Positions 1-8,655 of a DNA stretch of 64,000 nucleotides are shown here, in pieces; the first letter of the stretch is position 1; each line of letters opens with the position of its first letter. The stretch is from positions 248,001 through 312,000 of the forward strand of contig NZ_BMKR01000004.1 in NCBI RefSeq assembly GCF_014644435.1. The letters run 5' to 3'. Made by a program: the position numbers and the translations under genes. The notes below the pieces were generated by a model. The model was not told the DNA's origin, searched no databases, and saw only the letters and a program-made list of their open reading frames with translations. This DNA is from Paenibacillus albidus (lineage in GTDB: Bacteria > Bacillota > Bacilli > Paenibacillales > Paenibacillaceae).

Positions 1-1
1 G

Positions 2-292
2 GACTTGTATTGGGTACAGGCCGGGGGCGGAAGTCCGGTGGAATGGATACACAAGGTGGGCGGCAGGATGAAGGTAGTTCACCTCAAGGATATGGTTATT
101 GCCGATGGAAAGCAGGTATTTGCCGAGATCGGCGAGGGAAACATGGACTATCCAGCAATTATTGAGGCCTGCCGCGATACGGGAGTAGAGTGGTATGTGG
201 TTGAGCAGGATGTCTGCCGCCGCGACCCGTTTGAAAGTGTGAAGATCAGCCTGGATTACCTGCTGCCTTATGCAAAGGAGGATTCCTTGTGA
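2..292 (+). CDS. Sugar phosphate isomerase/epimerase, C-terminal part (truncated by window edge)
   Basis: This is the last ~96 codons of a xylose-isomerase-like TIM-barrel protein; the start lies left of the window. The visible part has the late-barrel pattern of the family: a beta strand with HLKD (metal-site His and Lys) at about residue 26-29, then EIGEGNMDY, then a strand ending in VVEQD, where the acidic residue is a usual metal ligand. These enzymes isomerise or epimerise keto/aldose sugars or inositol derivatives. The stop overlaps the GTG start of the next gene (GTGA), so the two are translationally coupled, and the two Gfo/Idh/MocA oxidoreductases that follow suggest a sugar or cyclitol catabolic operon. 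The substrate cannot be named from what is visible. Confidence 0.8.
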   Translation, partial: DLYWVQAGGGSPVEWIHKVGGRMKVVHLKDMVIADGKQVFAEIGEGNMDYPAIIEACRDTGVEWYVVEQDVCRRDPFESVKISLDYLLPYAKEDSL

Positions 293-1377
293 GCAGGAAA
301 GACGGAATGATGTATGCCCCTTCCCATGAAAGCAAACCTGTTGTAAAACCCGGCGAATTTGTTATCGCCGCCATGGCCCTGGATCACGGTCATATTTATG
401 GTATGTGCAATGGGCTGGTCGAAGCGGGAGCACAGTTGAAGTGGGTATATGATCCTGATCCCGCCAAAGTAAAGGCATTCCTGGAACGTTATCCGGGCGC
501 TCTGCCCGCCCGCTCTGCCGCTGAAATCCTGGAGGACCCCGAGGTGCATCTCGTGGCCGCTGCCGCTGTTCCTTCCGAACGTGGTCCGCTGGGTGTGAAG
601 GTTATGGGGGCCGGCAAAGATTATTTTACGGACAAAGCTCCTTTTACATCGCTGGAACAGCTGGGAGCTGCCCGCATTCAGGCCGAGTCCACCAAGCAGA
701 AATATATGGTGTATTACAGCGAGCGGCTTCATGTAGAGAGTGCTGTATATGCAGGAGAGCTGATCCGGCAAGGTGCGATTGGCCGCGTTCTCCAGGTCAT
801 CGGGATGGGGCCGCACCGCTTAAATGCCCCCAGCCGTCCGGACTGGTTCTTCCAGCGCGAGAAATATGGCGGAATTTTGTGCGATATCGGGAGCCATCAG
901 ATAGAGCAGTTTCTCTTTTATAGCGGCTGCCGGGAGGCTACGGTACTTCACAGCAAAGTCGCCAACTATAATAACAGTGCCTACCCGGAACTGGAGGACT
1001 TTGGAGATGCAACCCTGGTGGGAGACAACGGGGCTACGCAATATTTTCGTGTAGACTGGTTTACGCCGGACGGTCTGGGAACCTGGGGGGATGGCCGTAC
1101 CATCATCATGGGGACCAAAGGTTATATCGAGCTGCGAAAATACAGTGACATTGCCCGTTCAAATACGGGGGATCATGTGTATTGGGTGGATTCGCAAGGG
1201 GAGCATTATGAGCAGGTAAGGGGGAAGATCGGTTTTCCTTTCTTCGGGGAGCTGATCCTGGACTGCCTGCATCGGACGGAGCATGCCATGACGCAAGCCC
1301 ATGCCTTCAAAGCGGCAGAATTATGTCTTATCGCTCAGGCTCAGGCTGTCAATCTGACACCCGAGACCTTAAGATAA
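289..1377 (+). CDS. Gfo/Idh/MocA-family oxidoreductase, divergent
   Basis: This 362-residue protein has the two-part build of the NAD(P)-dependent Gfo/Idh/MocA family: an N-terminal Rossmann half and a C-terminal half with the GGILCDIGSHQIEQF helix that carries family active-site residues (DIGSH). The nucleotide loop is unusual (AMALDHGHIYGM in place of GxGxxG) and the family EKP motif reads DKAP (residues ~113-116), so cofactor handling may differ from the second paralogue. I chose GTG 289, coupled by a 4-base overlap to the isomerase gene; an in-frame ATG lies at 307. It probably oxidises a sugar or cyclitol at a secondary alcohol together with its neighbours; the substrate is unknown. Confidence 0.8.
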   Translation: MSRKDGMMYAPSHESKPVVKPGEFVIAAMALDHGHIYGMCNGLVEAGAQLKWVYDPDPAKVKAFLERYPGALPARSAAEILEDPEVHLVAAAAVPSERGPLGVKVMGAGKDYFTDKAPFTSLEQLGAARIQAESTKQKYMVYYSERLHVESAVYAGELIRQGAIGRVLQVIGMGPHRLNAPSRPDWFFQREKYGGILCDIGSHQIEQFLFYSGCREATVLHSKVANYNNSAYPELEDFGDATLVGDNGATQYFRVDWFTPDGLGTWGDGRTIIMGTKGYIELRKYSDIARSNTGDHVYWVDSQGEHYEQVRGKIGFPFFGELILDCLHRTEHAMTQAHAFKAAELCLIAQAQAVNLTPETLR

Positions 1378-1415
1378 CAACGCGCCGACATAATGAAGAT
1401 CGGATGGTGCTATAG

Positions 1416-2414
1416 ATGAAAGAACTTGGAGCAGCCATTATCGGCTGCGGAGCCATATTCCCCTTGCATGCCAAGGCGATTCAGGCCACAAAGGGAGTGA
1501 CACTGCTAGCGGCTGTAGACCGGGAGGTTTCCTTAGCAGAGCAGGCAGGACACGAATTCGGTTGCCTGGCTGTAAGTGATTACCGCGAGCTGCTGAGCAA
1601 TCCGGATATAGACGTTGTGCATTTATGCACTCCCCATCACTTGCATGCAGAAATGGCCATTGAATTCCTGGCTGCGGGCAAACATGTGCTCACCGAGAAA
1701 CCGATGGCCGTCAACCTGGCTGCGGCGCAGCGTATGCTTGAAGCGGAGAAGCGCAGTAATGCACAGCTCGGCATCGTATTCCAGAACCGTTATAACGAGG
1801 CTTCGCTTAGCATCAAAAAGATCATAGAATCCGGACAATTGGGCCAGCTGGTGTGTATGAAAGGCATTGTTACTTGGCACAGGAGCAAAGAGTATTACAC
1901 AGGTAGTCCATGGCGGGGCCGTACTGAAACCGAAGGCGGCGGCGTGCTGATGAACCAGACCATCCATACGCTCGATCTGCTGCAATGGTTCGGCGGGGAA
2001 ATCGCCTCGGTCCGGGGTTCTGTAACCACAGATGCGCTGGATGGAATCATTGAAGTGGAAGATACGGCCCATGCCTACATTATCTTCAGGAATAAGGCCA
2101 CCGCCTTGTTCTACGGAACGAACGCGTATCGCGTCAACTCTCCGGTTGAGCTGGAGCTGGTATTTGAACAAGGGTCCCTTCATTTACGCAGAGATCACCT
2201 ATATCTATGGCAAGAGGGAAAGGAAACACTGTTATGCGAACCCAGCTTCGCAGTAACCGAAGGGAAATCTTATTGGGGAACCGGACATAACCGTCTGATT
2301 CAGGATTTCTACGACCATCTCGCGTCAGGCCGTGAATTCTGGCTGAATGGTGCCGAAGGCATCAAGTCGCTGGAGTTGATTGCGGGCATTTACAGTTCTT
2401 CGATGACTAATTAG
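1416..2414 (+). CDS. Gfo/Idh/MocA-family oxidoreductase
   Basis: This 332-residue NAD(P)-dependent dehydrogenase is canonical. The N-terminus carries the dinucleotide loop IIGCGAIFPLHAKAI, a CTPHHLHAEMA strand-loop, and the lysine motif TEKPMAVN (around residues 93-100). The C-terminal half carries GGGVLMNQTIHTLDLLQW, which includes the family substrate-site histidine. It lies 38 bases after the first oxidoreductase in the same direction and closes the apparent sugar-catabolic operon. The ribosome binding site is weak (GGATGGTG). It resembles the YcjS/YhhX-type dehydrogenases used on glucosides or inositols, but the substrate is not determined. Confidence 0.85.
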   Translation: MKELGAAIIGCGAIFPLHAKAIQATKGVTLLAAVDREVSLAEQAGHEFGCLAVSDYRELLSNPDIDVVHLCTPHHLHAEMAIEFLAAGKHVLTEKPMAVNLAAAQRMLEAEKRSNAQLGIVFQNRYNEASLSIKKIIESGQLGQLVCMKGIVTWHRSKEYYTGSPWRGRTETEGGGVLMNQTIHTLDLLQWFGGEIASVRGSVTTDALDGIIEVEDTAHAYIIFRNKATALFYGTNAYRVNSPVELELVFEQGSLHLRRDHLYLWQEGKETLLCEPSFAVTEGKSYWGTGHNRLIQDFYDHLASGREFWLNGAEGIKSLELIAGIYSSSMTN

Positions 2415-2486
2415 ACTTGACCCCTCTGCCCCAATCCGTGTTAAATAGAGTAGACACATGATGGAACGCGAGAGAGGGAATAGACA

Positions 2487-2999
2487 ATGGAACGGGCAAT
2501 GTTTGCAGGAGGCTGCTTTTGGTGTATGGTTACACCTTTTGAAGAGCTTCCGGGAATTCACGGAATCGTCTCGGGGTATGCTGGGGGTTCGGTCGTGAAT
2601 CCAACTTATGAACAGGTGAAGACTGGGACTACAGGTCATTATGAAGTTGTACAAATTACGTACGATCCGGAGCTGTTTTCTTATGAGCAGCTGCTTGAGC
2701 TGTATTGGCCGCAAATCGATCCGACCGATGACGGCGGGCAATTCCAGGATAGAGGGAGCCAGTACCGGACGGCAATTTTTTACTATTCGGATGATCAACG
2801 GATGTCTGCCCTTGTCTCCAAAAGCAAGGTAGTGCTCAGTAAACGGTTTCAGGGTCCGGTCGTAACGGGAATCCTGCCAGCCCCCACCTTTTACCGGGCG
2901 GAAGAATTCCACCAGGATTATCACAAAAAAAATCCCAAACACTACAAAGAAGACCGGGAACAATCCGGCCGGGATTCATTTATTACCAAACACTGGTAG
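2487..2999 (+). CDS. msrA: Peptide methionine sulfoxide reductase MsrA
   Basis: MsrA reduces the S-epimer of methionine sulfoxide in proteins and free methionine. The 170-residue protein has the diagnostic GGCFWC active site with catalytic Cys10 and a second Cys13, followed by the family blocks YAGG, PTYEQV, GHYEVVQI, the YWPQIDPTD segment and QYRTAIFY. It has no distal C-terminal cysteine, so recycling must use Cys13 or an external reductant; this is inference. A ribosome binding site (AGAGAGGGAA) precedes ATG 2487. It stands alone, followed by a strong terminator. Confidence 0.95.
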   Translation: MERAMFAGGCFWCMVTPFEELPGIHGIVSGYAGGSVVNPTYEQVKTGTTGHYEVVQITYDPELFSYEQLLELYWPQIDPTDDGGQFQDRGSQYRTAIFYYSDDQRMSALVSKSKVVLSKRFQGPVVTGILPAPTFYRAEEFHQDYHKKNPKHYKEDREQSGRDSFITKHW

Positions 3000-3019
3000 A
3001 GTGTTGATGTAATTGTAGA

Positions 3020-3066
3020 GAGGTGTCTCATTAGCCATGCGAATGGCTGCTGAGGCACCTTTTGTT
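3020..3066 (+). terminator. Intrinsic terminator after msrA
   Basis: The arms AGGTGTCTCA (3021-3030) and TGAGGCACCT (3051-3060) pair with one mismatch, an inner ATTAGCCAT/ATGGCT stem extends the hairpin, and TTTTG follows. Confidence 0.85.
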
Positions 3067-3225
3067 AATCAGCCATGAATTGTACGTTTTTTTGCGGAAC
3101 CCCGGCTTTGCTTCATACTTTCTACACATTTGCCCCATATACTACGGACGCTGATGCTACAATTAATAGGCCGAGACAGACCTGTGTTCAATATAAACAA
3201 CAACTACACTGTAGAAGGTGACCCT

Positions 3226-3777
3226 ATGTCAAAGATCCAGGCACTGATCGTAGACGATGAATGGAATATGAGAAATTTACTGCGGATATACTTACGGAAG
3301 GAAGGTTTTGAGACATCTGAAGCTGCAACTGGACAGGAAGCGCTGGCCTGGGTGAACAAGCAATTCTTTGATGTTATATTGCTGGACGTGATGATGCCGG
3401 ACATGGACGGCTGGCAGGTTTGCAAGGCCATCCGGGAGACCGCTTTGGTCCCCATCTTGATGCTCACGGCCCGCTCGGAGACGAAAGACAAGGTCAAGGG
3501 GCTGGGAATCGGTGCAGATGACTATCTCACCAAACCGTTTGAACCGCAAGAGTTGCTGGCCCGGATATATTCGCTTTTGCGGCGGTCCTCACTGACTCCT
3601 CTGGCCAGGCCACAGGATCATTCGCTGAAATTCTCCGGGCTCACTATTTCTCCGGAAGCCCGGGAAGTGCATATTTTGGGAAGGGCTGTAGATTTTACGC
3701 AGAAAGAATTTGACTTATTGTCTACATTGGCCAATAGCGGACAACGTGTGTTTACGAGGGATGAACTCTTCTTCTGA
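3226..3777 (+). pseudogene. OmpR/PhoB-type response regulator, truncated in its DNA-binding domain
   Basis: The receiver domain is intact: acidic pair Asp10-Asp11, phospho-acceptor Asp54 in LLDVMMPDMDG, the switch region MLTAR and the invariant lysine in LTKPFEP. The winged-helix output domain starts normally (TQKEFDLLSTLA) but stops at TRDELFF, about 45 residues short of the usual ~230, so the recognition helix and wing are missing. The start ATG 3226 has GAAGGTG at 3214-3220; an upstream in-frame TTG at 3130 has no support. Its end overlaps the kinase start. The protein could still be phosphorylated but is unlikely to bind DNA as OmpR-type regulators do. Confidence 0.85.
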
Positions 3778-5005
3778 AGAGATGATCAGAACCTTCGCAG
3801 AATTCTCTAAAGTCAGTATATTCATGATCGCACAGGACCTGGAGATCAAGCTTCATTCAGGGGGACATGATTCTGCTGACCGCTCTTTTATCCGCATGGG
3901 AGAGGTGCAGCATATTTTCTCCGGTGAACAGGTAAGCTTTTTGTATAAAGATCCTGAAGGGCACCGATATTTTGTCAACGGACAACCTATCAAGGACAGA
4001 GGAAAGGTTCGGTCCGCTCTTTATGTGATGTCTTCCGCAGCCAGCATGGAACAATCACTCAAAGGTGTGCGTAATATTCTGCTGCTAACGGGGGTGGGCG
4101 CATTTATCCTGGCATTCGGTATTACATGGGTTATAGCGCGGATACTGTCAAGGCCACTGGTACAAATGCAGCAAGCTACCCGCAGAATTGCCATCGGTGA
4201 TCTGGAGCATCGGCTAAGCATTACAAGCAAAGATGAGCTCGGGTTTCTTGCCGAAGCAATCAACGACCTGGCTATAGATCTGCAGCGGTACCGGGATACC
4301 AGGCAGGAGTTCTTCGCCAACATCTCGCATGAGCTGCGTACGCCGATTACGTATTTAGAAGGTTATGCCAAAGTGGTGCGCGACGGCTTGTATGAGACCG
4401 AAGAGGAAAAACAGCTGTATCTGGATATCATTTACCAGGAGGCACACCGGATGGAGCATCTGGTTGATGATCTGTTCGAGCTGGCCAAGATGGAAGAAGG
4501 CAAAATTTCACTTACTCCGGTGTGGGTCGATTTCTCCGCGTTGGTACAACAAGCTGTCCGCAAAATGGAGTTGAAGGTCAATGAGAAGGGAATAAAACTC
4601 TTTGTCACTCTCAGGGGAGAGCCCTTTCAGATCCAGGGTGAGGAAAAGAGGTTGGAGCAGGTGATACTAAATATCCTGGAGAATGCTGTGCGTTACACCG
4701 AGCAGGGCCAGATCCATGTTCAGCTGAGCTTCACTGCCGATTCCCTGTTATTCAGTGTAGAGGATACCGGAATTGGCATTCCGGAGGAGGAGCTCCCCTT
4801 TATTTTTGAGCGTTTCTACCGTGTGGAGAAATCTCGTTCCAGGCAGTATGGAGGTACCGGCCTTGGGCTGGCTATCGTGAACAAACTGGTGCAGCTGCAT
4901 GGGGGAAACATTGTCTTTACCAGCCAAGTCGGTGTAGGGACCTGTTGTACAGTCCAGTTCCCCAAGAAATGGGATGAAGCTCTTCCGGAAACCGAGGATA
5001 AATAG
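3761..5005 (+). CDS. Sensor histidine kinase lacking its first membrane segment
   Basis: This 414-residue kinase phosphorylates itself on His190 (motif FFANISHELRTP). The domains run in order: remnant of an extracytoplasmic sensor, one membrane helix at about 104-128, HAMP (RPLVQMQQATRRIAIGDLEHR), HisKA, and HATPase with NAVRYT (N box), VEDTGIGIP (G1), FERFYRVEKSR (F) and GTGLGLAIV (G2). A kinase of this class normally begins with a first membrane helix; here the coding sequence begins inside the sensor domain and overlaps the truncated regulator. The catalytic part looks undamaged. ATG 3761 is the first in-frame start and has no clear ribosome binding site. Topology is therefore doubtful, since one helix alone would place the sensor outside only by N-out insertion. 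Confidence 0.85.
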   Translation: MNSSSEEMIRTFAEFSKVSIFMIAQDLEIKLHSGGHDSADRSFIRMGEVQHIFSGEQVSFLYKDPEGHRYFVNGQPIKDRGKVRSALYVMSSAASMEQSLKGVRNILLLTGVGAFILAFGITWVIARILSRPLVQMQQATRRIAIGDLEHRLSITSKDELGFLAEAINDLAIDLQRYRDTRQEFFANISHELRTPITYLEGYAKVVRDGLYETEEEKQLYLDIIYQEAHRMEHLVDDLFELAKMEEGKISLTPVWVDFSALVQQAVRKMELKVNEKGIKLFVTLRGEPFQIQGEEKRLEQVILNILENAVRYTEQGQIHVQLSFTADSLLFSVEDTGIGIPEEELPFIFERFYRVEKSRSRQYGGTGLGLAIVNKLVQLHGGNIVFTSQVGVGTCCTVQFPKKWDEALPETEDK

Positions 5006-5008
5006 AAC

Positions 5009-5042
5009 AAGAGACTACGCTGCTATAGCGGAGTCTCTTTGT
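5009..5042. terminator. Bidirectional intrinsic terminator
   Basis: The stem AGAGACT..CGCT / AGCG..AGTCTCT, followed by TTTG on the plus strand and preceded by an A-rich run, serves both the kinase gene and the convergent membrane-protein gene. Confidence 0.8.
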
Positions 5043-5054
5043 GTTCTAAACCGA

Positions 5055-5540
5055 TCAGTGGCCCATTCCTGCCATGCTGCCCATAATTTCCGGATTGACC
5101 ATTCCAAATATCATCGCAATATGCGCCACCACCAGAAAACCGCTGATCAAGAGGAAATGAAGCTTCATCTGCCCCTCTTCCGTCCGTTTGCGGGCGATAA
5201 GCCTCAGATCTAACAGCGCTAACGGCAGCAGGAAAAGTACACCACTTAAATAAAAGCCCACAGCGACCACATCCACCCAGGTATGCCACTCGCCGTTGAG
5301 GGTCAGGGGTACAAAAGCTGTTGGAAACAGGTAAAGGAAAATCCCTGTGAAATATAGACCCGCGAGAATACTGCATACCCGGTTAAAGGCTCTCAACGGC
5401 CCGTTCCAATTCTTGCTGAAAAGGATCATAAACTCGGTCACGGTGATCGTTTCTGCAAAAATAACGGGAATCGCCATAAACAGAATCAGATTCCAAGGCT
5501 GGTTGTCCGCAAGCAGGGACATGTAATGTGTCATATTCAT
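5055..5540 (-). CDS. Four-helix integral membrane protein, unknown function
   Basis: The 161-residue product has four hydrophobic spans (about 15-38, 53-75, 90-113 and 128-150) with short loops. An acidic residue sits in the first span (FAETITVTEF), a basic stretch (RLIARKRTEEGQMK) lies before the last helix, and the C-terminus ends Met/Gly-rich (GSMAGMGH). I recognise it only as a small permease-like family seen in Paenibacillus and relatives; function is not established. It is convergent to the histidine kinase and shares its terminator. The start MNMTHYM has a second in-frame ATG two codons in. Confidence 0.75.
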   Translation of the reverse strand: MNMTHYMSLLADNQPWNLILFMAIPVIFAETITVTEFMILFSKNWNGPLRAFNRVCSILAGLYFTGIFLYLFPTAFVPLTLNGEWHTWVDVVAVGFYLSGVLFLLPLALLDLRLIARKRTEEGQMKLHFLLISGFLVVAHIAMIFGMVNPEIMGSMAGMGH

Positions 5541-5665
5541 TCTGAAGTCCTCCAGTATCCATTTTCACTGCAGGACTATTCTATAAAATAAATGTGTGGA
5601 AAGTATGTTGCGGAGATTGTCCAATGCACGTTCTTCAAGAGAGGGTCAACGCTCTATAAATAGTG

Positions 5666-5694
5666 TTGCACAGTGCGACTTGCCCCGGTATGAT
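5666..5694 (+). promoter_or_regulatory. Candidate sigma-A promoter for the HAD gene
   Basis: TTGCAC (5666-5671) and TATGAT (5689-5694) are separated by 17 bases, about 58 bases before the GTG start. The -10 matches 5 of 6 positions; the -35 is weak. Confidence 0.45.
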
Positions 5695-5751
5695 ATCACT
5701 ATTCAGTAGTTTAAAAGAGAGACGATTCTACCGGAGGGAGCAATTACTTAA

Positions 5752-6426
5752 GTGGATGAACGACATTTAAAGAACCTGTTATTTGATCTGGATGGCACCT
5801 TGACCGATCCCAAAGAAGGTATTACCAAAAGCGTGGAGTACGCGCTGAACAAATTTGATATTCAAGTGGAGCATCTGGATCTGCTGATCCCGTATATTGG
5901 CCCGCCTTTATACAATTCCTTCATGGAGCTGAACGCTTTCACCGCTGAACATTCACTTCGGGCGGTGGAGTTCTACCGGGAACGTTACCGCAGTGTAGGT
6001 ATTTATGAGAATAAAGTCATCGCCGGGATTCCGCAGCTGCTCGAAGAGCTGCAGACGATGGGCTTCGATCTATACGTCGCCACTTCCAAGCCAACGGTAT
6101 TCGCAGAAGAGATTCTGAAGCATTACGGGCTGGATCATTTCTTTAAGCATGTCGGCGGCAGCAATCTGGACGGGACGCGGGCGCTGAAGAAAGACGTTAT
6201 TCAGTATGTGCTTGACGAGAACTCGCTTCACCCGGAACAGTCACTGATGATCGGTGACCGCAAGCATGATATTATCGGAGCCCAGGCTTGCGGCGTAACC
6301 TCGCTGGGTGTCACCTTCGGTTATGGTCCGGAAGAAGAGCTGCTGGCAGCCGGTGCGGATTATATAGCCTATCAGGTTAGTGAAATACGTGAGCTTGTCC
6401 TGCAGATAAATTTAAACGAATCTTAA
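5752..6426 (+). CDS. HAD-superfamily phosphatase, phosphoglycolate phosphatase-like
   Basis: This 224-residue HAD hydrolase has motif I FDLDGTLTD (nucleophile Asp12, Asp14), motif II in YVATSKP, the motif III lysine around ALKKDV, and motif IV MIGDRKHDIIGA. The helical cap between motifs I and II is the C1 type of the Gph/PgpB-like group (substrate phosphoglycolate, pyrophosphate or nucleotide monophosphates). The start is GTG at 5752, preceded by GGAGGGAG about 10 bases upstream. It is monocistronic. Substrate cannot be decided from sequence. Confidence 0.88.
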   Translation: MDERHLKNLLFDLDGTLTDPKEGITKSVEYALNKFDIQVEHLDLLIPYIGPPLYNSFMELNAFTAEHSLRAVEFYRERYRSVGIYENKVIAGIPQLLEELQTMGFDLYVATSKPTVFAEEILKHYGLDHFFKHVGGSNLDGTRALKKDVIQYVLDENSLHPEQSLMIGDRKHDIIGAQACGVTSLGVTFGYGPEEELLAAGADYIAYQVSEIRELVLQINLNES

Positions 6427-6451
6427 ACTAGACCTCCACCCCAATTTAATC

Positions 6452-6480
6452 TTGCTCCAGTAGTATTGAGAGCATAATAA
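6452..6480 (+). promoter_or_regulatory. Candidate sigma-A promoter for the hydrolase operon
   Basis: TTGCTC (6452-6457) and TAATAA (6475-6480) are spaced by 17 bases, just before an AGCGGGGGAG ribosome binding site and the ATG at 6501. Confidence 0.4.
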
Positions 6481-6500
6481 GAAGCGGGGGAGATCAAAAC

Positions 6501-7961
6501 ATGCGTATATTGGAAATGGTTGTATTGGGATTCGGTTTGCTGCTGCTGATCGTGTGTACTGCGGGCAATGGGAAATACCGCAAGATCAGATGGGCGGTAA
6601 GTGCCGCAGCCGGGATTGCCTCGGTTCTGCACTTGCTCGTGGAAGGTTACCGGTGGCAGTTGTACCCGGTGTATATCGTTACACTGGTCTTGATTATAAC
6701 TACACTATTCAGACAAGACGGGGTTAAAAAGACGCGGCGTATCATCCGATATCCTTTGTTGGGCTTCGCCGGCTTGCTGCTTGCGTTATCCGTGTTTCTG
6801 GCTGCTGCCATGCCGGTATTTAAGCTGCCCAAGCCGGATGGGGAAGAGGCCGTTGGAACAGTGAGCTATCAGTGGACAGATCAAGAACGGCTGGAGTCCT
6901 ACACGCCTGAGCCGAAGGATGTACGTAAGCTAATGGTCCAAATGTGGTATCCCGCCAAGACGGTGAACGGAACGCCAATGACTGTGTTTCCGGAAGAGCC
7001 GGCGCTTTTTCGGGAATATATGAACGTGTTCGCTGAGTCGATGCATTTACCCGGCTTTGCGCTCGATTATTGGAAATATGCCCGCAGCAACTCTTTTGAA
7101 GAGGCTCCGGTACAAGCTGCAGAACGTCCCTACCCGCTGATTATCATCAACCATGGTATGGGCACCTCCGGATTATTGCAAACTTCACAAGCGGAGCACC
7201 TTGCCAGTCATGGCTACATTGTAGTGGCTATTGATCATACATACAGCACCGCGGCAACAGCATTCCCGGATGGCACAGTAACCAATTTCCGTTCAGAGAC
7301 GTCCTCGGATGACTTCTTCGGCAGTGCAGGCGCAATCGGTGAGCTATGGACACAGGATGTTGCCTTCGTAATCCGTCAGCTGGAGGCCATGAATTCAGGG
7401 CAGGTGCAAAGTCCGTTTGCAGGCTGCATGGATATGAATAATATCGGCACTATGGGACATTCCTTCGGTGGAGCAACCGCCTTTGAAGCTGTCTATTCTA
7501 TAGAGTCCATCAAAGCGGGAATTAACATGGATGGGACCCTGTTCACTGTCGATAACCGCAGTCAAATCAACAAACCGTTTATGTTCTTACAATCCGATAA
7601 TGCTGTCCAAATAAAAGAAGCCTACGATAAGGATACCCTTCCGGATAACGTGCGGGAGCACCTGCTCAAAGAAATGGATATTATCAATCGGGTAGTAGAG
7701 CGGGGCGGATTTCACCTGCGCATCAAGGGCAGCGCACATTACAATTTTACAGATCTGCAGCTCTATTCTCCCTTGATAAAATACACCGGAATGACCGGGG
7801 ACATCGAAGGACACCGTGGAGCCGATATTGTAAACCGTTATGTGCTTGATTTCTTCAACCACTATTTGAAGGGAACGGGCGGTGAACTGCTGAGCGGACC
7901 CCGCAAAGATTATCCGGAAGTGGAATTTCAGCAAACCACCATGAATAAGGGAGTGTTCTAG
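6501..7961 (+). CDS. Membrane-anchored alpha/beta hydrolase, PAF acetylhydrolase-like
   Basis: This is a 486-residue protein with about four hydrophobic spans in its first ~105 residues and a large alpha/beta-hydrolase domain after it. The nucleophile elbow is GHSFGG with Ser321; the oxyanion region is IIINHGMGTSG, and the strand VVAIDHTYSTAATAFPDG precedes a lid. This arrangement matches bacterial platelet-activating-factor acetylhydrolase-like esterases and dienelactone-hydrolase relatives. A likely catalytic His lies in GSAHYNFTD. The N-terminal helices should place the hydrolase domain on one face of the membrane. It is the first gene of a two-gene operon with the acetyltransferase 3 bases downstream. 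The natural substrate is unknown. Confidence 0.82.
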   Translation: MRILEMVVLGFGLLLLIVCTAGNGKYRKIRWAVSAAAGIASVLHLLVEGYRWQLYPVYIVTLVLIITTLFRQDGVKKTRRIIRYPLLGFAGLLLALSVFLAAAMPVFKLPKPDGEEAVGTVSYQWTDQERLESYTPEPKDVRKLMVQMWYPAKTVNGTPMTVFPEEPALFREYMNVFAESMHLPGFALDYWKYARSNSFEEAPVQAAERPYPLIIINHGMGTSGLLQTSQAEHLASHGYIVVAIDHTYSTAATAFPDGTVTNFRSETSSDDFFGSAGAIGELWTQDVAFVIRQLEAMNSGQVQSPFAGCMDMNNIGTMGHSFGGATAFEAVYSIESIKAGINMDGTLFTVDNRSQINKPFMFLQSDNAVQIKEAYDKDTLPDNVREHLLKEMDIINRVVERGGFHLRIKGSAHYNFTDLQLYSPLIKYTGMTGDIEGHRGADIVNRYVLDFFNHYLKGTGGELLSGPRKDYPEVEFQQTTMNKGVF

Positions 7962-7964
7962 GCA

Positions 7965-8579
7965 ATGTCAATGTCAATGTCAACATCCAACCAATTGCTT
8001 GAAGTCCTGCAAGGCGAAAAGGTATTGCTGGCTCCCATGACAGAGAGTCATCGTTCCGGGCTGATGGACGTGCTGCAAAACCCGCAAATCTGGGAATTTA
8101 CATGGAGAAAGATCACCACAGCCGAGCAAGTAGATCAGTTGATCGATACTGCTTTAATGAATAAAGAGAACGGGACAGAGCTTCCTTTTACGATGATAGA
8201 GAAATCTACCGGACGCATTATCGGGACCACCCGCCTTTTTCTCAAGGAAGCCCAGCACCGGAATGCCGAAATTGGCTGCACCTGGATCTCCCCGGATTAC
8301 TGGAGAACAAAGGTGAACACCGAGGCCAAGTCGCTGCTGCTGCATTATGTTTTTGAACAACTGGCTTATCTGCGGGTGCAATTCTCCGTCAGCGGGTATA
8401 ATCTGCGGTCTCAACAGGCCGTTGCACGTTTGGGGGCTGTCAAAGAAGGGGTACTGCGCAAAAACCGCATCAAAACTGACGGGACCATTCATGATAATGT
8501 CATCTTCAGCATCCTGGATGCAGAATGGCCGGCGGTGAAGGAGAATTTAAATTATTTGCTGAATGTGAAATATTCTTAA
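7965..8579 (+). CDS. GNAT N-acetyltransferase, RimJ/RimL-like
   Basis: This 204-residue acetyltransferase has the GNAT fold order: LLAPMTESH at the N-terminus, the RIIGTTRLF strand, AEIGCTWISPDYWR, then the acetyl-CoA region and the C-terminal SGYNLRSQQAVARLGAVKEGVLRKN, which is typical of the RimJ/RimL and spermidine-type group. RimJ/RimL relatives acetylate ribosomal protein N-termini, amino acids or antibiotics. It lies 3 bases after the hydrolase gene. The start region is odd: ATGTCA occurs three times in tandem (7965-7982), giving three in-frame starts. GGGAG at 7949-7953 fits the first one best. Confidence 0.85.
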   Translation: MSMSMSTSNQLLEVLQGEKVLLAPMTESHRSGLMDVLQNPQIWEFTWRKITTAEQVDQLIDTALMNKENGTELPFTMIEKSTGRIIGTTRLFLKEAQHRNAEIGCTWISPDYWRTKVNTEAKSLLLHYVFEQLAYLRVQFSVSGYNLRSQQAVARLGAVKEGVLRKNRIKTDGTIHDNVIFSILDAEWPAVKENLNYLLNVKYS

Positions 8580-8593
8580 TCATCTCCCCTAAA

Positions 8594-8620
8594 TTGTGGT
8601 ATATAGTATCAAGACCACAA
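8594..8620. repeat. Inverted repeat upstream of secreted-protein gene
   Basis: TTGTGGT (8594-8600) and ACCACAA (8614-8620) form a perfect 7-base inverted repeat with a 13-base loop. It may be an operator or a weak terminator of the preceding operon; no T-run follows. Confidence 0.5.
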
Positions 8621-8655
8621 AAGTCGTACAGTGGGATTTCCGAGGGGGCGTATCA

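Noticed and set aside
3130..3225. N-terminal extension of the response regulator from TTG 3130
   Set aside because: ATG 3226 has a good ribosome binding site and gives the normal receiver start.
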